Virus record (IMG/VR): IMGVR_UViG_3300032116_000088
Location: 1-64,000 of that record
DNA from: a virus
Direction: 5' to 3' (one strand)
DNA length: 64,000 bases
Each line of letters starts with the position of its first letter. Within the stretch, counting starts at the first letter, position 1. Below the pieces are notes generated by a model that had not been told where the DNA came from, ran no database searches, and saw only the letters and a program-made list of their open reading frames with translations. Positions 6,569-15,378 of this stretch are shown piece by piece. Both the position numbers and the translations under genes were made by a program.

Positions 6569-8298
6569 TGTCATTTCTTGACTTTTCTCCACCCAGCTAT
6601 AGGGCATCATCTTCCGACTTAACTATTTCTATCTCTCCTCTTGGTCTAGTAGAGCTGGCTGATGAAGAGTTTGAGGTTCACGGTCCTCGTCTAAACCGTT
6701 ATAGCCTTAACTGGGCTATGTATCTTGGCCATCACTGGGGGTATCGTCGTGAACAAGGTGAAATGCAAATTTCCCTTAATTACTACAGAGCTTTTATTGA
6801 TTACCTATCTAGATTTACTTTTGGTAACGGAGTCCACTTCCGTTCCCCTAAAGCCACTGAGGCTATTATTCCTGACCGTCTTGAAAGAGTATGGGAAGTA
6901 GATAATAATAAGCAAAGAGTTTTATTTGAAATGGCTCAGCTCGGAGGTATCACAGGAGACTGCTTTGTTAAAATAGCTTATGAAGAAGCGTGGGAAGATG
7001 CTATTGGGCGTTTTCATCCAGGACGTGTTCGTATTCTCCCATTAAACTCTGCCTTCTGTTTTCCAGAGTTTCATCCGCACGACCGTGAAAGACTTCTTAG
7101 ATTTAAACAAAAGTACCGCTTCTGGGGAACTTCTCTAGAGGGTACCCGCCAGGTATTTACTTACACTGAAATTCTTACAGATGATGTTATTGAGGAATAC
7201 ATTAATGATGAACTTATCGATTCTCGCCCTAATCCTTTGGGCCAGATTCCAGTGGTTCATATTCCAAACATTCCGGTTTCTGGCTCTCCTTGGGGTCTAT
7301 CAGACGCCCATGATATTATTACTATTAACCGTTCTTATAATGAAATTGCTACCGATATTGCAGACATCATTAACTACCATGCTGCACCTGTAACAGTTAT
7401 TGTTGGTGCAAAAGCCTCTAATCTTGAAAAAGGTGCCAAAAAGGTTTGGGGTGGTCTTCCAAAAGATGCCCAGGTATTTAACCTTGAAGGTGGAGGAAGC
7501 GGTATTTCAGGGGCATTGCAGTATCTAGAAACTCTGAAGCGTTCAATGCATGAAATTATGAACATTCCAGAGACTGCTCTTGGTCAAGCGCAGCCCATAT
7601 CCAATACCTCTGGTGTTGCTCTTTCTATTCAGTTCCAGCCTTTAATGAACCGTTATGCCCAAAAGAAAGCTCAATATGGCAAGGGGTTAGAAAGAATTAA
7701 TGAACTTGTTATATTAAACTTAGCGATTAAAGAACCAGAAACTATGGTTTATAATCCAGAAGAAGATGGACCAATTAAACAGGGACAGCTTCCCCAACTT
7801 GACCCTAATGACCCAATTACTTTTAGAAACTATGTTCATTTTGAACCACCTCTACCTCTAGATAAACTAGTTCTTTTGAATGAACTTCAGCAGAGAATGT
7901 CTATGGGACTTGAATCTAAAGAAGGTGCTCTCCGTGCTTTGGGTGAAGAATTCCCTGAAGAGAAGCTTCAAGAAATTCGTGTTGAACTTATGGACGATGC
8001 TAAGGCAGAAGGTGCCCTTAACCTTGTCAAGGCTCAAATTCAAAAACAACTTATGGACTTAACTGGTATGATGGTTGCCCCAGACGGCTCAGCCACCCCT
8101 ATGGACCCAATGATGATGGGTAATGGGGATGTCATGGGAGACGGTCAACTAGGCCCTCAAGGCTCAGGAGTAGCAGGTCAGGCAGATGCTCAAATCGCTG
8201 ACATGCAATTCCAAGCCGAAAATGAGATAAGAAATACTTTGGTAACTGAAGCGTATGGAACACAACTTCCTGCTCGTAGAACAGTTGACAAAGAATAA
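6568..8298 (+). CDS. Portal protein
   Basis: At 576 residues it is the expected size for a portal protomer. It lies between terminase and scaffold/capsid genes, the normal location. Portal-like features include an N-terminal wing segment (LNYYRAFIDYLSRFTFGNG), a beta-rich middle, then a helical stem/crown region with SNTSGVALSIQFQPLMNRY and NELQQRMSMGL. The C-terminus is Met/Gly/Asp-rich (MDPMMMGNGDVMGDG). The portal forms the dodecameric DNA gate at one capsid vertex and docks the terminase and neck. Homology is judged from the overall pattern and position rather than one diagnostic motif. Confidence 0.88.
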   Translation: MSFLDFSPPSYRASSSDLTISISPLGLVELADEEFEVHGPRLNRYSLNWAMYLGHHWGYRREQGEMQISLNYYRAFIDYLSRFTFGNGVHFRSPKATEAIIPDRLERVWEVDNNKQRVLFEMAQLGGITGDCFVKIAYEEAWEDAIGRFHPGRVRILPLNSAFCFPEFHPHDRERLLRFKQKYRFWGTSLEGTRQVFTYTEILTDDVIEEYINDELIDSRPNPLGQIPVVHIPNIPVSGSPWGLSDAHDIITINRSYNEIATDIADIINYHAAPVTVIVGAKASNLEKGAKKVWGGLPKDAQVFNLEGGGSGISGALQYLETLKRSMHEIMNIPETALGQAQPISNTSGVALSIQFQPLMNRYAQKKAQYGKGLERINELVILNLAIKEPETMVYNPEEDGPIKQGQLPQLDPNDPITFRNYVHFEPPLPLDKLVLLNELQQRMSMGLESKEGALRALGEEFPEEKLQEIRVELMDDAKAEGALNLVKAQIQKQLMDLTGMMVAPDGSATPMDPMMMGNGDVMGDGQLGPQGSGVAGQADAQIADMQFQAENEIRNTLVTEAYGTQLPARRTVDKE

Positions 8299-8420
8299 TG
8301 TTTTATTTTAAGGCATTATTTAATTAGGTAACAAAATATAATAATGATGTTACTTAATAACTGACAAGGTCATGTGGCATTAATACGGAAAACGACCAAG
8401 AGAATGAAAAGAGATTAATA
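8285..8420 (+). promoter_or_regulatory. AT-rich intergenic region with possible promoter elements
   Basis: The 122-base gap before the scaffold gene is much more AT-rich than its surroundings. It contains a perfect TATAAT at 8337-8342, and a TTGACA at 8285-8290 lies at the end of the portal gene. The two are not at standard spacing from each other, so the TATAAT box would need another -35 or act as an actinobacterial -10-only promoter. This is a plausible site for boosting capsid and scaffold expression. No SD consensus is obvious directly before ATG 8421, where AAAAGAGA is the best match. Confidence 0.35.
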
Positions 8421-9179
8421 ATGGATGAAAACCTAGAGGTAGTAGAATCTACTGAACCAACTATCGACACAGTTTTTTCTGAGGAGGTAACTTTGCAGAA
8501 CCAGTTCACAGCTGAAGATATTGCTAAGGCACGTGCACAGGAAAAGGCAAAGCTTTACCCACAGGTAGAGAAACTGCAAGAAGAACTTGCTGCTCTTAAG
8601 AAAGAGCGCGAGGAGCGTGAAGCCCTAGAGGCTGAGCGTATGGCAAAACGTCAGGCTCGTGAAGCTGAGCGTGCTGCTGAAAAGAAAAAGCAGGAAGAAT
8701 CAGAACTAGAGGTTCGTGAGCTTCTTAGCAAAAAGGAACAAGAATGGGCTGCAAAGCTAGAGGCTGAGCGCCTAGAACGCGAGAAGGCATTTGCCCTTCT
8801 AGAGCGTGAGCGTGAATTCCAGGAGCTATCGGCATACCGCCAACAGCGCCTAGACCAAGAACGCGACAATATCATTCCGGAACTTATTGACCTAATTTCT
8901 GGAAATTCCCGCGATGAAATAGAGCAGAGCATCGCTGGTCTTAAAGAACGTTCTGCGAAAATCTTCGACTCTGTTGCGCAAGTTGCACAGCAAAGTCGCA
9001 AGGAAATGGTGGGAACCCGTATCACGGTTCCTGCTTCTGGACCCCTCGACAACGACTCGGACTCACGTACGTTTTCGCCTGATGACTTGAAAAAGATGTC
9101 AATGGATGAATATGCGAAGAATCGTGCCAAGCTTCTTGGCAATAGCAATAACCGTGGACAGGGATTGTTCGGTAATTAA
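8421..9179 (+). CDS. Coiled-coil capsid scaffolding-like protein
   Basis: The protein has 252 residues. Residues about 35-150 form one long, highly charged coiled coil dominated by Glu, Lys, Arg and Ala (for example KKEREEREALEAERMAKRQ). The C-terminal part is Ser/Asp-rich and ends in a basic, Asn-rich segment (NRAKLLGNSNNRGQG). The position immediately upstream of the major capsid gene, the size and the composition are those of phage scaffolding proteins, which template prohead assembly and bind capsid through a C-terminal basic region. No protease domain is present, so removal would need another factor or exit through capsid holes. Confidence 0.8.
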   Translation: MDENLEVVESTEPTIDTVFSEEVTLQNQFTAEDIAKARAQEKAKLYPQVEKLQEELAALKKEREEREALEAERMAKRQAREAERAAEKKKQEESELEVRELLSKKEQEWAAKLEAERLEREKAFALLEREREFQELSAYRQQRLDQERDNIIPELIDLISGNSRDEIEQSIAGLKERSAKIFDSVAQVAQQSRKEMVGTRITVPASGPLDNDSDSRTFSPDDLKKMSMDEYAKNRAKLLGNSNNRGQGLFGN

Positions 9180-9217
9180 CAACCTAATCTAACGACCGCT
9201 TCTGAAAGGAGCAAAAA

Positions 9218-10405
9218 ATGGCAGGTTCTGCTGTTACTGGTACCGCTGCACTAGCTGGTGCGCCTACCGCTTACTCAGGTTCGAATAGTCAGCTTTCACA
9301 GGCTATTCAGACCATTTGGTCGAAGGAAATTCTGTTCCAGGCGATGCCTATTCTTCGCTTTGAGCAGTTTGCAGTTAAGAAGACTGAGCTTGGTGTTTCT
9401 CCAGGTCTCCGTGTTAACTTCCTTCGTTACAAGAACTTCCAGGTGGATGCAACTCCACTAACGGAAGGTGTCCGTATGACAACCAACGCTCTGACCGCAG
9501 AGCAGATTGCTATCACCGTTGCTGAGCACGGCTATGCAGTTGCAGTTTCTGAACTGCTTCTGAACGCTTCGTTCGACGACATCATGGCTTCTGCTTCACG
9601 TCTGCTTGGACGTCACATGGCACAATACCTGGACATCCAGGCTCGCGACACCCTATCTGCTGGTACTTCAGCAACCTTCGGTTATGACCGTTCAGCCATC
9701 TCTGGCGGTGCGTTCACCAACTATGACGAAGGTAACGCTGCAACTGCAGTATCTGGTTCTAACACTTCTGTTGGTTCTGGTACTAACGCAGGTAAGTACA
9801 AGCTAACCACAGGTGCCATCAAGGATGCGGCTCTTGTTCTTTCTTCAAAGAACATCCCAAGAATTGGTGAGACCTATGTTCAGTTCATCCACCCTAAGCA
9901 GTCTCGTGACCTTCGCTCAAACCCAGAGTTCATCGAAGTCACCAAGTACGCTGCTCCAGGTAACTTCATGCTCGGTGAGATTGGTCGTCTATACGACGTA
10001 GTCTTCATTGAGACCACTCAGGTTAAGAAGTATGGCGTTGGTTCAACTGTAACTGACTACACCTCGAAGGTTGGTGCACTAGCTGACCAGACTTCGTACT
10101 ACGGTGCAAACGCAGTTAAGACTAACACTGGACCAGGTCGTGGTGGTAACCCAGAACTAACCCAGCTCGTAGGTGCTGGTGGTACTGGCTCTGCTTACCC
10201 AACTGACACAACCACTCTAACCGCTGACGTATATGAGTCAATCATGATTGGTGACAACGCATTTGGTCACGCAATCGCCCTCCCAGTTGAGCTCCGTGAC
10301 GGTGGTGTTCTAGACTTCGGTCGTGAGCACGCTCTAGCATGGTACGCTATCTGGGGTCTCGGTGTTATCACCGACCAGGCTATCAACAAGGTTTACACCA
10401 ACTAA
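9218..10405 (+). CDS. Major capsid protein, N4-gp56-like HK97-fold family
   Basis: The 395-residue protein follows an AAAGGAG site. The pattern matches the N4-gp56 capsid family: an N-terminal helix ending in an aromatic-hydrophobic stretch (IWSKEILFQAMPILRFEQF), a VNFLRYKNFQ strand, TPLTEGV, and an AEHGYAVAVSELL segment. The long spine helix region is RLLGRHMAQYLDIQARDTL. The family-typical IHPKQSRDLRSNPEF segment is followed by PGNFMLGEIGRLYDV. The gene uses a much more biased, C-ending codon set than its neighbours, as expected for a highly expressed virion protein. A GC-rich hairpin sits just after the stop. Confidence 0.92.
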   Translation: MAGSAVTGTAALAGAPTAYSGSNSQLSQAIQTIWSKEILFQAMPILRFEQFAVKKTELGVSPGLRVNFLRYKNFQVDATPLTEGVRMTTNALTAEQIAITVAEHGYAVAVSELLLNASFDDIMASASRLLGRHMAQYLDIQARDTLSAGTSATFGYDRSAISGGAFTNYDEGNAATAVSGSNTSVGSGTNAGKYKLTTGAIKDAALVLSSKNIPRIGETYVQFIHPKQSRDLRSNPEFIEVTKYAAPGNFMLGEIGRLYDVVFIETTQVKKYGVGSTVTDYTSKVGALADQTSYYGANAVKTNTGPGRGGNPELTQLVGAGGTGSAYPTDTTTLTADVYESIMIGDNAFGHAIALPVELRDGGVLDFGREHALAWYAIWGLGVITDQAINKVYTN

Positions 10406-10422
10406 TAGCCAACCATAGTCGA

Positions 10423-10445
10423 GGGGGGCCCCAAACGGGCCCCCC
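10423..10445 (+). terminator. Perfect 9-bp GC hairpin after the capsid gene
   Basis: GGGGGGCCC (10423-10431) pairs perfectly with GGGCCCCCC (10437-10445) around a CAAAC loop, 18 bases after the capsid stop codon. There is no T tract afterwards, and the next gene has its ribosome site 20 bases downstream. It is more likely an mRNA-stabilising or attenuating hairpin that raises capsid mRNA than a full terminator. Confidence 0.6.
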
Positions 10446-10479
10446 AACACAAACAATAAACTAAAGGAGAATAATCATC

Positions 10480-10860
10480 GTGGCAAACAAACCAACTAGT
10501 CCACAGGACACAACCGGTCGCGCAGCAGAAGAAGCTGCAAAAAGAGTCGCAGCTGAAGCTGCATCTCGTGCAGAAGAGATTTCTTTGGCACGTGCTGTAG
10601 AGGCTGAAAGCCTAGAGCGTGACGTTTTTGACCCAAAGAAACCAGACCAGCCAATTCTGATTGATGAGATTGAAGAGGTGGGCGTATCGGTAAACAACAA
10701 TAAGATTGTTATCCGTACCATTTCAGATATTGAAGACATGACTTTTGGTGTAGTAAACGGAACTCCGCAGAACTACACCTTTAAGGCTGGAGTAAAGTAT
10801 TCTGTACCAGTAGAAATCGCCGCTTATCTAGAGCGTCTCGGTTACATCTGGAAGCAGTAA
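10480..10860 (+). CDS. Post-capsid small protein, unknown head/adaptor role
   Basis: I chose the GTG start at 10480 because AAAGGAGA lies just upstream. The 126-residue protein has an Ala/Glu/Arg-rich helical N-terminus (AAEEAAKRVAAEAASRAEE) and a compact C-terminal domain. The domain ends in FKAGVKYSVPVEIAAYLERLGYIW, a pattern I associate with small proteins encoded next to phage capsid genes. It may be a decoration or head-completion protein. It is followed by a canonical terminator, so it closes the head transcription unit. Confidence 0.7.
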   Translation: MANKPTSPQDTTGRAAEEAAKRVAAEAASRAEEISLARAVEAESLERDVFDPKKPDQPILIDEIEEVGVSVNNNKIVIRTISDIEDMTFGVVNGTPQNYTFKAGVKYSVPVEIAAYLERLGYIWKQ

Positions 10861-10872
10861 ACTCCAAACTTT

Positions 10873-10919
10873 GTCCGTCCTGCTGGTCCCGCCCTCCTCA
10901 CCAGCAGGACGGGCTTTTT
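10873..10919 (+). terminator. Rho-independent terminator closing the head gene unit
   Basis: CCGTCCTGCTGG (10875-10886) and CCAGCAGGACGG (10901-10912) form a perfect 12-bp stem that can be extended by a U-G and a G-C pair, with a 14-base loop. It is followed by C and TTTTT (10915-10919). It lies 14 bases after the stop of the post-capsid gene. This is the clearest terminator in the window. Confidence 0.88.
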
Positions 10920-10939
10920 ATACTGAATAATGTACCGTT

Positions 10940-10964
10940 TTGAGAGAACATAGTTATATAGAAT
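10940..10964 (+). promoter_or_regulatory. Weak promoter candidate after the terminator
   Basis: TAGAAT at 10959-10964 resembles a -10 box and TTGAGA at 10940-10945 resembles a -35 box, but the spacing is only 13 bases. Because a strong terminator lies just upstream, a promoter is expected here for the neck and fibre genes. The exact elements are uncertain. Confidence 0.28.
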
Positions 10965-10976
10965 CTTGGAGGATTT

Positions 10977-12269
10977 ATGGCTACCATTTCTAGCCTTGTT
11001 GACAGAGTTCGTTTAGAGCTCGGTGATATTGGAAAATCCTTTGTAACTAAATTTGTTGCCGATGGTACTACAAATAGATTTAAATTGCATTACGCTCCCC
11101 TAGATGCAACTACAGTAGTTGTGTATGCTGGAACAACGGATATTACTGAAAGCAGTTTTATTGAAGAGTCCACCGGAGTCCTTGTTACTGAAGATGTACT
11201 AGATGACATGACTGAAGTCACTGTCAGTGGTACATACTATCGTTATTTTACCGGAGCTGAATTAAACACTATTGTTAATGACGCTATTTCCCAGCATTGT
11301 TTGGGAAGAGTAGACTCTTTAGGTAGAAAACTTGATTCAACTACTTTACCTTTTGTTGAAGAATACCCTGTAGCTATTTATGCTACAACTATTGCTTTAT
11401 ATACACTAGCCACTGATTCCGCTTTTGATATTGACATTCAAGCTCCAGATGGCGTCACCATTCCTCGTGCAGAGCGTTTCCGTCAGCTTATGGAAATGGT
11501 TCAAACAAGACAACAACAATATAGGGAGCTGTGTGTTCATCTTGGTGTTGGTCTTTACAAAATGGAAGTGTTTACGTTTAGACGTATCTCTAAAGCAACT
11601 GGACGTTACATTCCTGTTTACAAGCCTCAAGAAGTTGACGACCGCTCATACCCAGCAAGAGTTGACGATTCAGCACCAACATACGGAGATAAGCAACCTG
11701 AATGGCCAACTACTGATGTTGAATTAACTGCATATCAAGGTCGTGCATTTAGCACTACTCTTACTTATACTGGAACTTATGCCGGTAAGTCATTTACTGC
11801 TAAACTACTGAACCAACGTGGTTCGGTAGTTGTTGTGCAAAACTTTACGATTAGCATTAATACAGACGGAACAGATGTGATTACCGGTGCTTCCAGAACT
11901 TCTGGAAGTAATGTTATTACTATCACTACTAGTGCAGCCCACGGTTTATCGGTAGGAAATAGCATTGTTATTACAGGAGTTGATTCTACTGTAAATGGTG
12001 TATACACAGTAGCAACTTCCGGGTCTACTACGTTTACTGTAGCCGGTACAGAAACTACAGCACTATCTTTAACTGAATTAACAGGTCAAGTAGAAACAAA
12101 CGTCTCTAAAGCTTATACTTTTATACTCTCATTGACCGCTGACCAGACTCGTCGCATTGCAGAAAGAACCTATTGGTCTTTATCTACAGTAGACGATTTT
12201 ACTGGAGAAGTTATAGAAATTAAGAGCGGAAACTTCTTTACTACACGAGTAAATAAGGCAGTAATATAA
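10977..12269 (+). CDS. Neck/adaptor-like protein fused to a beta-sandwich domain carrying an inserted module
   Basis: The 430-residue protein follows a GGAGG site. Residues 1-205 combine an N-terminal helical segment ([13 protein letters not shown]), a small beta domain ([18 protein letters not shown]) and a helical region, as in head-tail adaptor or neck proteins. Residues 247-302 plus 374-430 look like one BppU-type beta-sandwich. The parts are a [19 protein letters not shown] half and a [15 protein letters not shown] half. It is interrupted at 303-372 by the recurrent AAHG-type module. Such sandwiches link fibres to the virion. The first role is inferred from position, directly before the collagen-like and fibre genes. 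Confidence 0.7.
   Translation: MATISSLVDRVRLELGDIGKSFVTKFVADGTTNRFKLHYAPLDATTVVVYAGTTDITESSFIEESTGVLVTEDVLDDMTEVTVSGTYYRYFTGAELNTIVNDAISQHCLGRVDSLGRKLDSTTLPFVEEYPVAIYATTIALYTLATDSAFDIDIQAPDGVTIPRAERFRQLMEMVQTRQQQYRELCVHLGVGLYKMEVFTFRRISKATGRYIPVYKPQEVDDRSYPARVDDSAPTYGDKQPEWPTTDVELTAYQGRAFSTTLTYTGTYAGKSFTAKLLNQRGSVVVVQNFTISINTDGTDVITGASRTSGSNVITITTSAAHGLSVGNSIVITGVDSTVNGVYTVATSGSTTFTVAGTETTALSLTELTGQVETNVSKAYTFILSLTADQTRRIAERTYWSLSTVDDFTGEVIEIKSGNFFTTRVNKAVI
11883..12092 (+). repeat. Recurrent beta module, copy 2 (inside neck/adaptor protein)
   Basis: The signature is clear: [20 protein letters not shown], then [16 protein letters not shown], then TTFTVAG. The flanking sequence on each side belongs to a single beta-sandwich that reads through when this segment is removed. 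Confidence 0.75.
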
Positions 12270-12742
12270 TGCCCGGAATACCATTACCAGAAAAAGATAT
12301 AGCTCTTCTTCAGGATACTACCCCTGATGTAATTCCAGCACCTCCAGATTATACGGACTTAAATTTTGGTACCCCTAATGACCAAGCTAACCAAGTAATT
12401 GATACGACTCTTTTACCAGGTGTTCCTGGTCAGCGTGGGCCAGCAGGTCCTGCAGGTCCAGAAGGAGACCCAGGACCTGCTGGACCTGCTGGACCTACAG
12501 GTCCTGCTGGTCCCCAAGGTCCACAAGGTCCTGTCGGACCAACACCGACTATAGCGTATACTCACACGCAAAATGCGGTATCCTCTACTTGGAGCATAAC
12601 TCATAATCTTGGTTTTAGACCAAACGTAACAACTATTAACTCTGCTGGAATGAATATTGAAGGCACTGTTGCGCACACCAACGAAAACTCTTTAACTGTA
12701 ACCTTTAGCATCGCCAGCAGCGGCGTTGCATATTTATCTTAG
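12269..12742 (+). CDS. Collagen-like fibre protein with C-terminal tip domain
   Basis: The 157-residue protein overlaps the previous stop. Residues 51-92 are fourteen uninterrupted Gly-X-Y triplets, mostly GPA, GPQ and GPT. This is a collagen-like triple helix of the kind used to trimerise phage fibres. The C-terminal 55 residues form a small beta domain ([13 protein letters not shown], then [15 protein letters not shown]) also found at the end of the next fibre. It is probably a short trimeric appendage or fibre adaptor attached near the neck or capsid. Confidence 0.82.
   Translation: MPGIPLPEKDIALLQDTTPDVIPAPPDYTDLNFGTPNDQANQVIDTTLLPGVPGQRGPAGPAGPEGDPGPAGPAGPTGPAGPQGPQGPVGPTPTIAYTHTQNAVSSTWSITHNLGFRPNVTTINSAGMNIEGTVAHTNENSLTVTFSIASSGVAYLS
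12419..12544 (+). repeat. Collagen-like Gly-X-Y tract (14 triplets)
   Basis: The coding tract uses repeated GGTCCTGCT-type units, giving a near-tandem 9-base DNA repeat. Such tracts change length easily by slippage or recombination, which would alter fibre length. Confidence 0.85.
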
Positions 12743-12750
12743 GAATGTAA

Positions 12751-15369
12751 ATGGCTCGTAGTTTCTTAGTACCTATAAACCTTAATAGCCTTGAGCTTCA
12801 AAATTTTATTGTTCATAACATTGAAAACGACCCTACTGGGGTCGCTGGTAGACTTTACTACAATAGTACTAGTAATGCTTTAAAAGTTTACAATGGTTCT
12901 TCTTGGCTAACTGTAGCTACTGGTGGCAGCACATTTACTCTAGGTAGCACGTCTGTCTCTATTGGTGGAACTACTACAACTGTTAATGGTTTAACTCTGG
13001 GCTCATCTTCCGTATGGAATGGCAATACTATTGCAGTTGCTTATGGTGGTACTGGAACTACTACAGGCTCTATTACTGGCACTGGAGCACTTACATTTAC
13101 GGCTGGTGGTTCTAACAACAACGTTAATCTAAGACCTACTGGTACAGGCTCTGTTGATTTAGGCAGCACCAACGGTAGCGATGGGTTTAGAATTACTGGA
13201 CTTAAAGACCCATCTAGCGACTATGACGCCGCAAACAAAAAGTATGTAGATGGTGTTGCTGCTGGACTTAACGCACACCCTGCGGTTAACTACGCCACTA
13301 CAGGTGCTCTAGGTACTACTGGCAACCTTGTTGGTGGAACTATTACCACCACTTATTCAAATGGAACTAACGGTGATGGTGCAACGCTTACTATTGCTAC
13401 ATCCTCTAACTGGACTGAAATTAAGGTTGACGGTGAGACTGTTACAGTTGGTCACCGTATTCTTATTAAGAACCAAGGTGGTACATCCTCTAACCTACAA
13501 AATGGTATCTATACTGTTACTAGCGTAGGTGCAGTTGGAAACACAACTTCGTTTGTGTTTACCCGTGCTACAGACTCTAACTCAACTCCAGAAGTTGCAG
13601 CAGGTGACACCACCTATGTTCTAGCAGGTACTGTAAATGGTGGAAACGGATTTGTTCAAACCGCTACAATTGTATCTATTGGCACTACAGCAATTGCTTG
13701 GTCTCAGTTCTCTGGTTCTTCTACTACAACAGCTGGTCTTGGTCTTACTCCTAATGGAACTAACCCAAACCAGATTGACGTAAATACAGGTACAGGCTTA
13801 ACTATTTCTAGCGACGCGGTTGCTCTTGCAAATACCGCTGTTACCGCAGGAAGTTATGGTTCTGCAACAGCAGTTGGAACCTTTACTGTTGATGCACAGG
13901 GTAGATTAACTGCAGCTGCAAACACATCTATTGCGGGGCTTAACGCAAGCGTTATTACTGCTGGAACACTTACTGTAGGTGTTGGTGGTACTGGAGCTGG
14001 GTCATTTACTAGCGGAGGTATCCTTAGAGGCAACGGTACTAGCGCTCTCTCAGTAGCTTCCGCTGCTGATATAGTTGCTGCTATTGGTTCGACTGCTGTT
14101 ACTAGCGCAACTACTGCGACTAACGCAACCAACACAGCGATTACTGATGACACTACGACTAACGCAACCATGTACCCTACATGGGTTACTACAACTACAG
14201 GTAACTTGCCTCAAAAAGTTTCATCTACAAAATTAAGTTTTAATCCCTCGACAGGAACACTTACCTCAACCGTATTTAGCGGTTCTGGTGCAAGCCTAAC
14301 ATCACTAAACGCTTCTAACCTATCTTCTGGAACCGTTCCTGGCGACAGAGGTGTTACCGCCGGTTCAACCAGCGCATCATTCGTAGAATATAATGGAACT
14401 ACCGCAACAGCCGGCCAGTTTGATGGTGGAACTACTGCCCCATCTGGAACTACTCGCCTAAACTATGGTGGTTATCTATATGCTACTCAGTTCTATGGTA
14501 ATGGAGCAAACTTAACCTCACTAAGCGGTTCTAGCATTGCATCAGGAACTGTTGGGTTTACCTATCTTCCATCATTGTATATTGGAACTACTACTATCCA
14601 ATCATCATCTGCTACTCAAGCACTAACTGGTATTTCAACAATTACTGGTGGAACTACTCTTGGGCTTCTAGCTCCTTCTAACGCTTCTACAGGTTATGCG
14701 GTATCTCTTACTGGTGGAGCTTCTTCTGGAACTACCGGTCAGACTGGTGGTGCAGTAACTATTACTGGTGGTGCTTCTACTTCTGGCACTAACTTAAACA
14801 CTGGTGGTTCAGTAACTATTACCGGTGGTGCATCCAACACCTCTGCAGGTATTGGTGGTAGCGTCTCCATAAATGGAGGTGCTGGTAGCATAGGAAATGG
14901 TAACGGGGGTATCTCAATTGGTACCGCTAATACTGACTCAATTCTTATTGGTAATGCTGGTGGTGTTGTTTACACTCAAATTACTGGAACTGTAAAACTT
15001 CCTTCAGTTGGAACTTCTGGATTTGTTAAGCTTGGTGCTGGTGGACAGCTTTCTCCTGACACAAACACTTACTTAACCTCAAGCACAGGTGTTACTACTG
15101 TAAACGGCTCTTCTGGAGCTATTGGTGCTACGGCTAACTCTAATGGTGCAATAACTCGTTACTACAGAGCAACTAACTCTGCCGGTCAAACCACAACTAT
15201 TAACCACGCACTAGGTCAGTGGGTTTTAGTTCAGGTATTTAAGACTAGCGATGGAACTATTGCTGATACTGACATCACAAATACTTCTACTAGCGGTGGA
15301 ACCACTACTGTTGGATTCGCAGTTGCACCTGCCAATGCGGGAGACTACACAATCGTAATTATTGGCTAG
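12751..15369 (+). CDS. Large tail/head fibre protein
   Basis: The 872-residue protein is dominated by Gly, Ser, Thr, Asn and Ala in short beta repeats. It begins with a fibre N-terminus (FLVPINLNSLELQNF, then GRLYYNSTSNALKVYNG) that recurs in phage fibres. A central KYVDGVAAGLNAHPAV linker and a VGHRILIKNQGG/NGIYTVTSVG module follow; the latter is widespread in tail fibres. The last 80 residues form a tip domain (TINHALGQWVLVQVFK, then TTVGFAVAPANAGDYTI) related to the C-terminus of the collagen-like protein. It is likely a homotrimer used in host recognition. Codon use is C/T-biased, as in other virion genes. Confidence 0.85.
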   Translation: MARSFLVPINLNSLELQNFIVHNIENDPTGVAGRLYYNSTSNALKVYNGSSWLTVATGGSTFTLGSTSVSIGGTTTTVNGLTLGSSSVWNGNTIAVAYGGTGTTTGSITGTGALTFTAGGSNNNVNLRPTGTGSVDLGSTNGSDGFRITGLKDPSSDYDAANKKYVDGVAAGLNAHPAVNYATTGALGTTGNLVGGTITTTYSNGTNGDGATLTIATSSNWTEIKVDGETVTVGHRILIKNQGGTSSNLQNGIYTVTSVGAVGNTTSFVFTRATDSNSTPEVAAGDTTYVLAGTVNGGNGFVQTATIVSIGTTAIAWSQFSGSSTTTAGLGLTPNGTNPNQIDVNTGTGLTISSDAVALANTAVTAGSYGSATAVGTFTVDAQGRLTAAANTSIAGLNASVITAGTLTVGVGGTGAGSFTSGGILRGNGTSALSVASAADIVAAIGSTAVTSATTATNATNTAITDDTTTNATMYPTWVTTTTGNLPQKVSSTKLSFNPSTGTLTSTVFSGSGASLTSLNASNLSSGTVPGDRGVTAGSTSASFVEYNGTTATAGQFDGGTTAPSGTTRLNYGGYLYATQFYGNGANLTSLSGSSIASGTVGFTYLPSLYIGTTTIQSSSATQALTGISTITGGTTLGLLAPSNASTGYAVSLTGGASSGTTGQTGGAVTITGGASTSGTNLNTGGSVTITGGASNTSAGIGGSVSINGGAGSIGNGNGGISIGTANTDSILIGNAGGVVYTQITGTVKLPSVGTSGFVKLGAGGQLSPDTNTYLTSSTGVTTVNGSSGAIGATANSNGAITRYYRATNSAGQTTTINHALGQWVLVQVFKTSDGTIADTDITNTSTSGGTTTVGFAVAPANAGDYTIVIIG

Positions 15370-15378
15370 GATTAAACC

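Noticed and set aside
8651-9148. A 165-residue open frame on the minus strand, Ser/Arg-rich
   Set aside because: It mirrors the coiled-coil scaffold gene, has biased composition due to that gene's codons, lacks a ribosome site and would be the only minus-strand gene in the window.
12419-12544. Tandem DNA repeat in the collagen-like gene as possible regulatory repeat
   Set aside because: The periodicity is fully explained by Gly-Pro-Ala/Gln codons of a collagen-like triple helix.
13854-14171. Minus-strand open frame of 105 residues, Val/Ala-rich
   Set aside because: It lies opposite the repetitive fibre gene; the composition reflects Thr/Gly/Ala codons read backwards.
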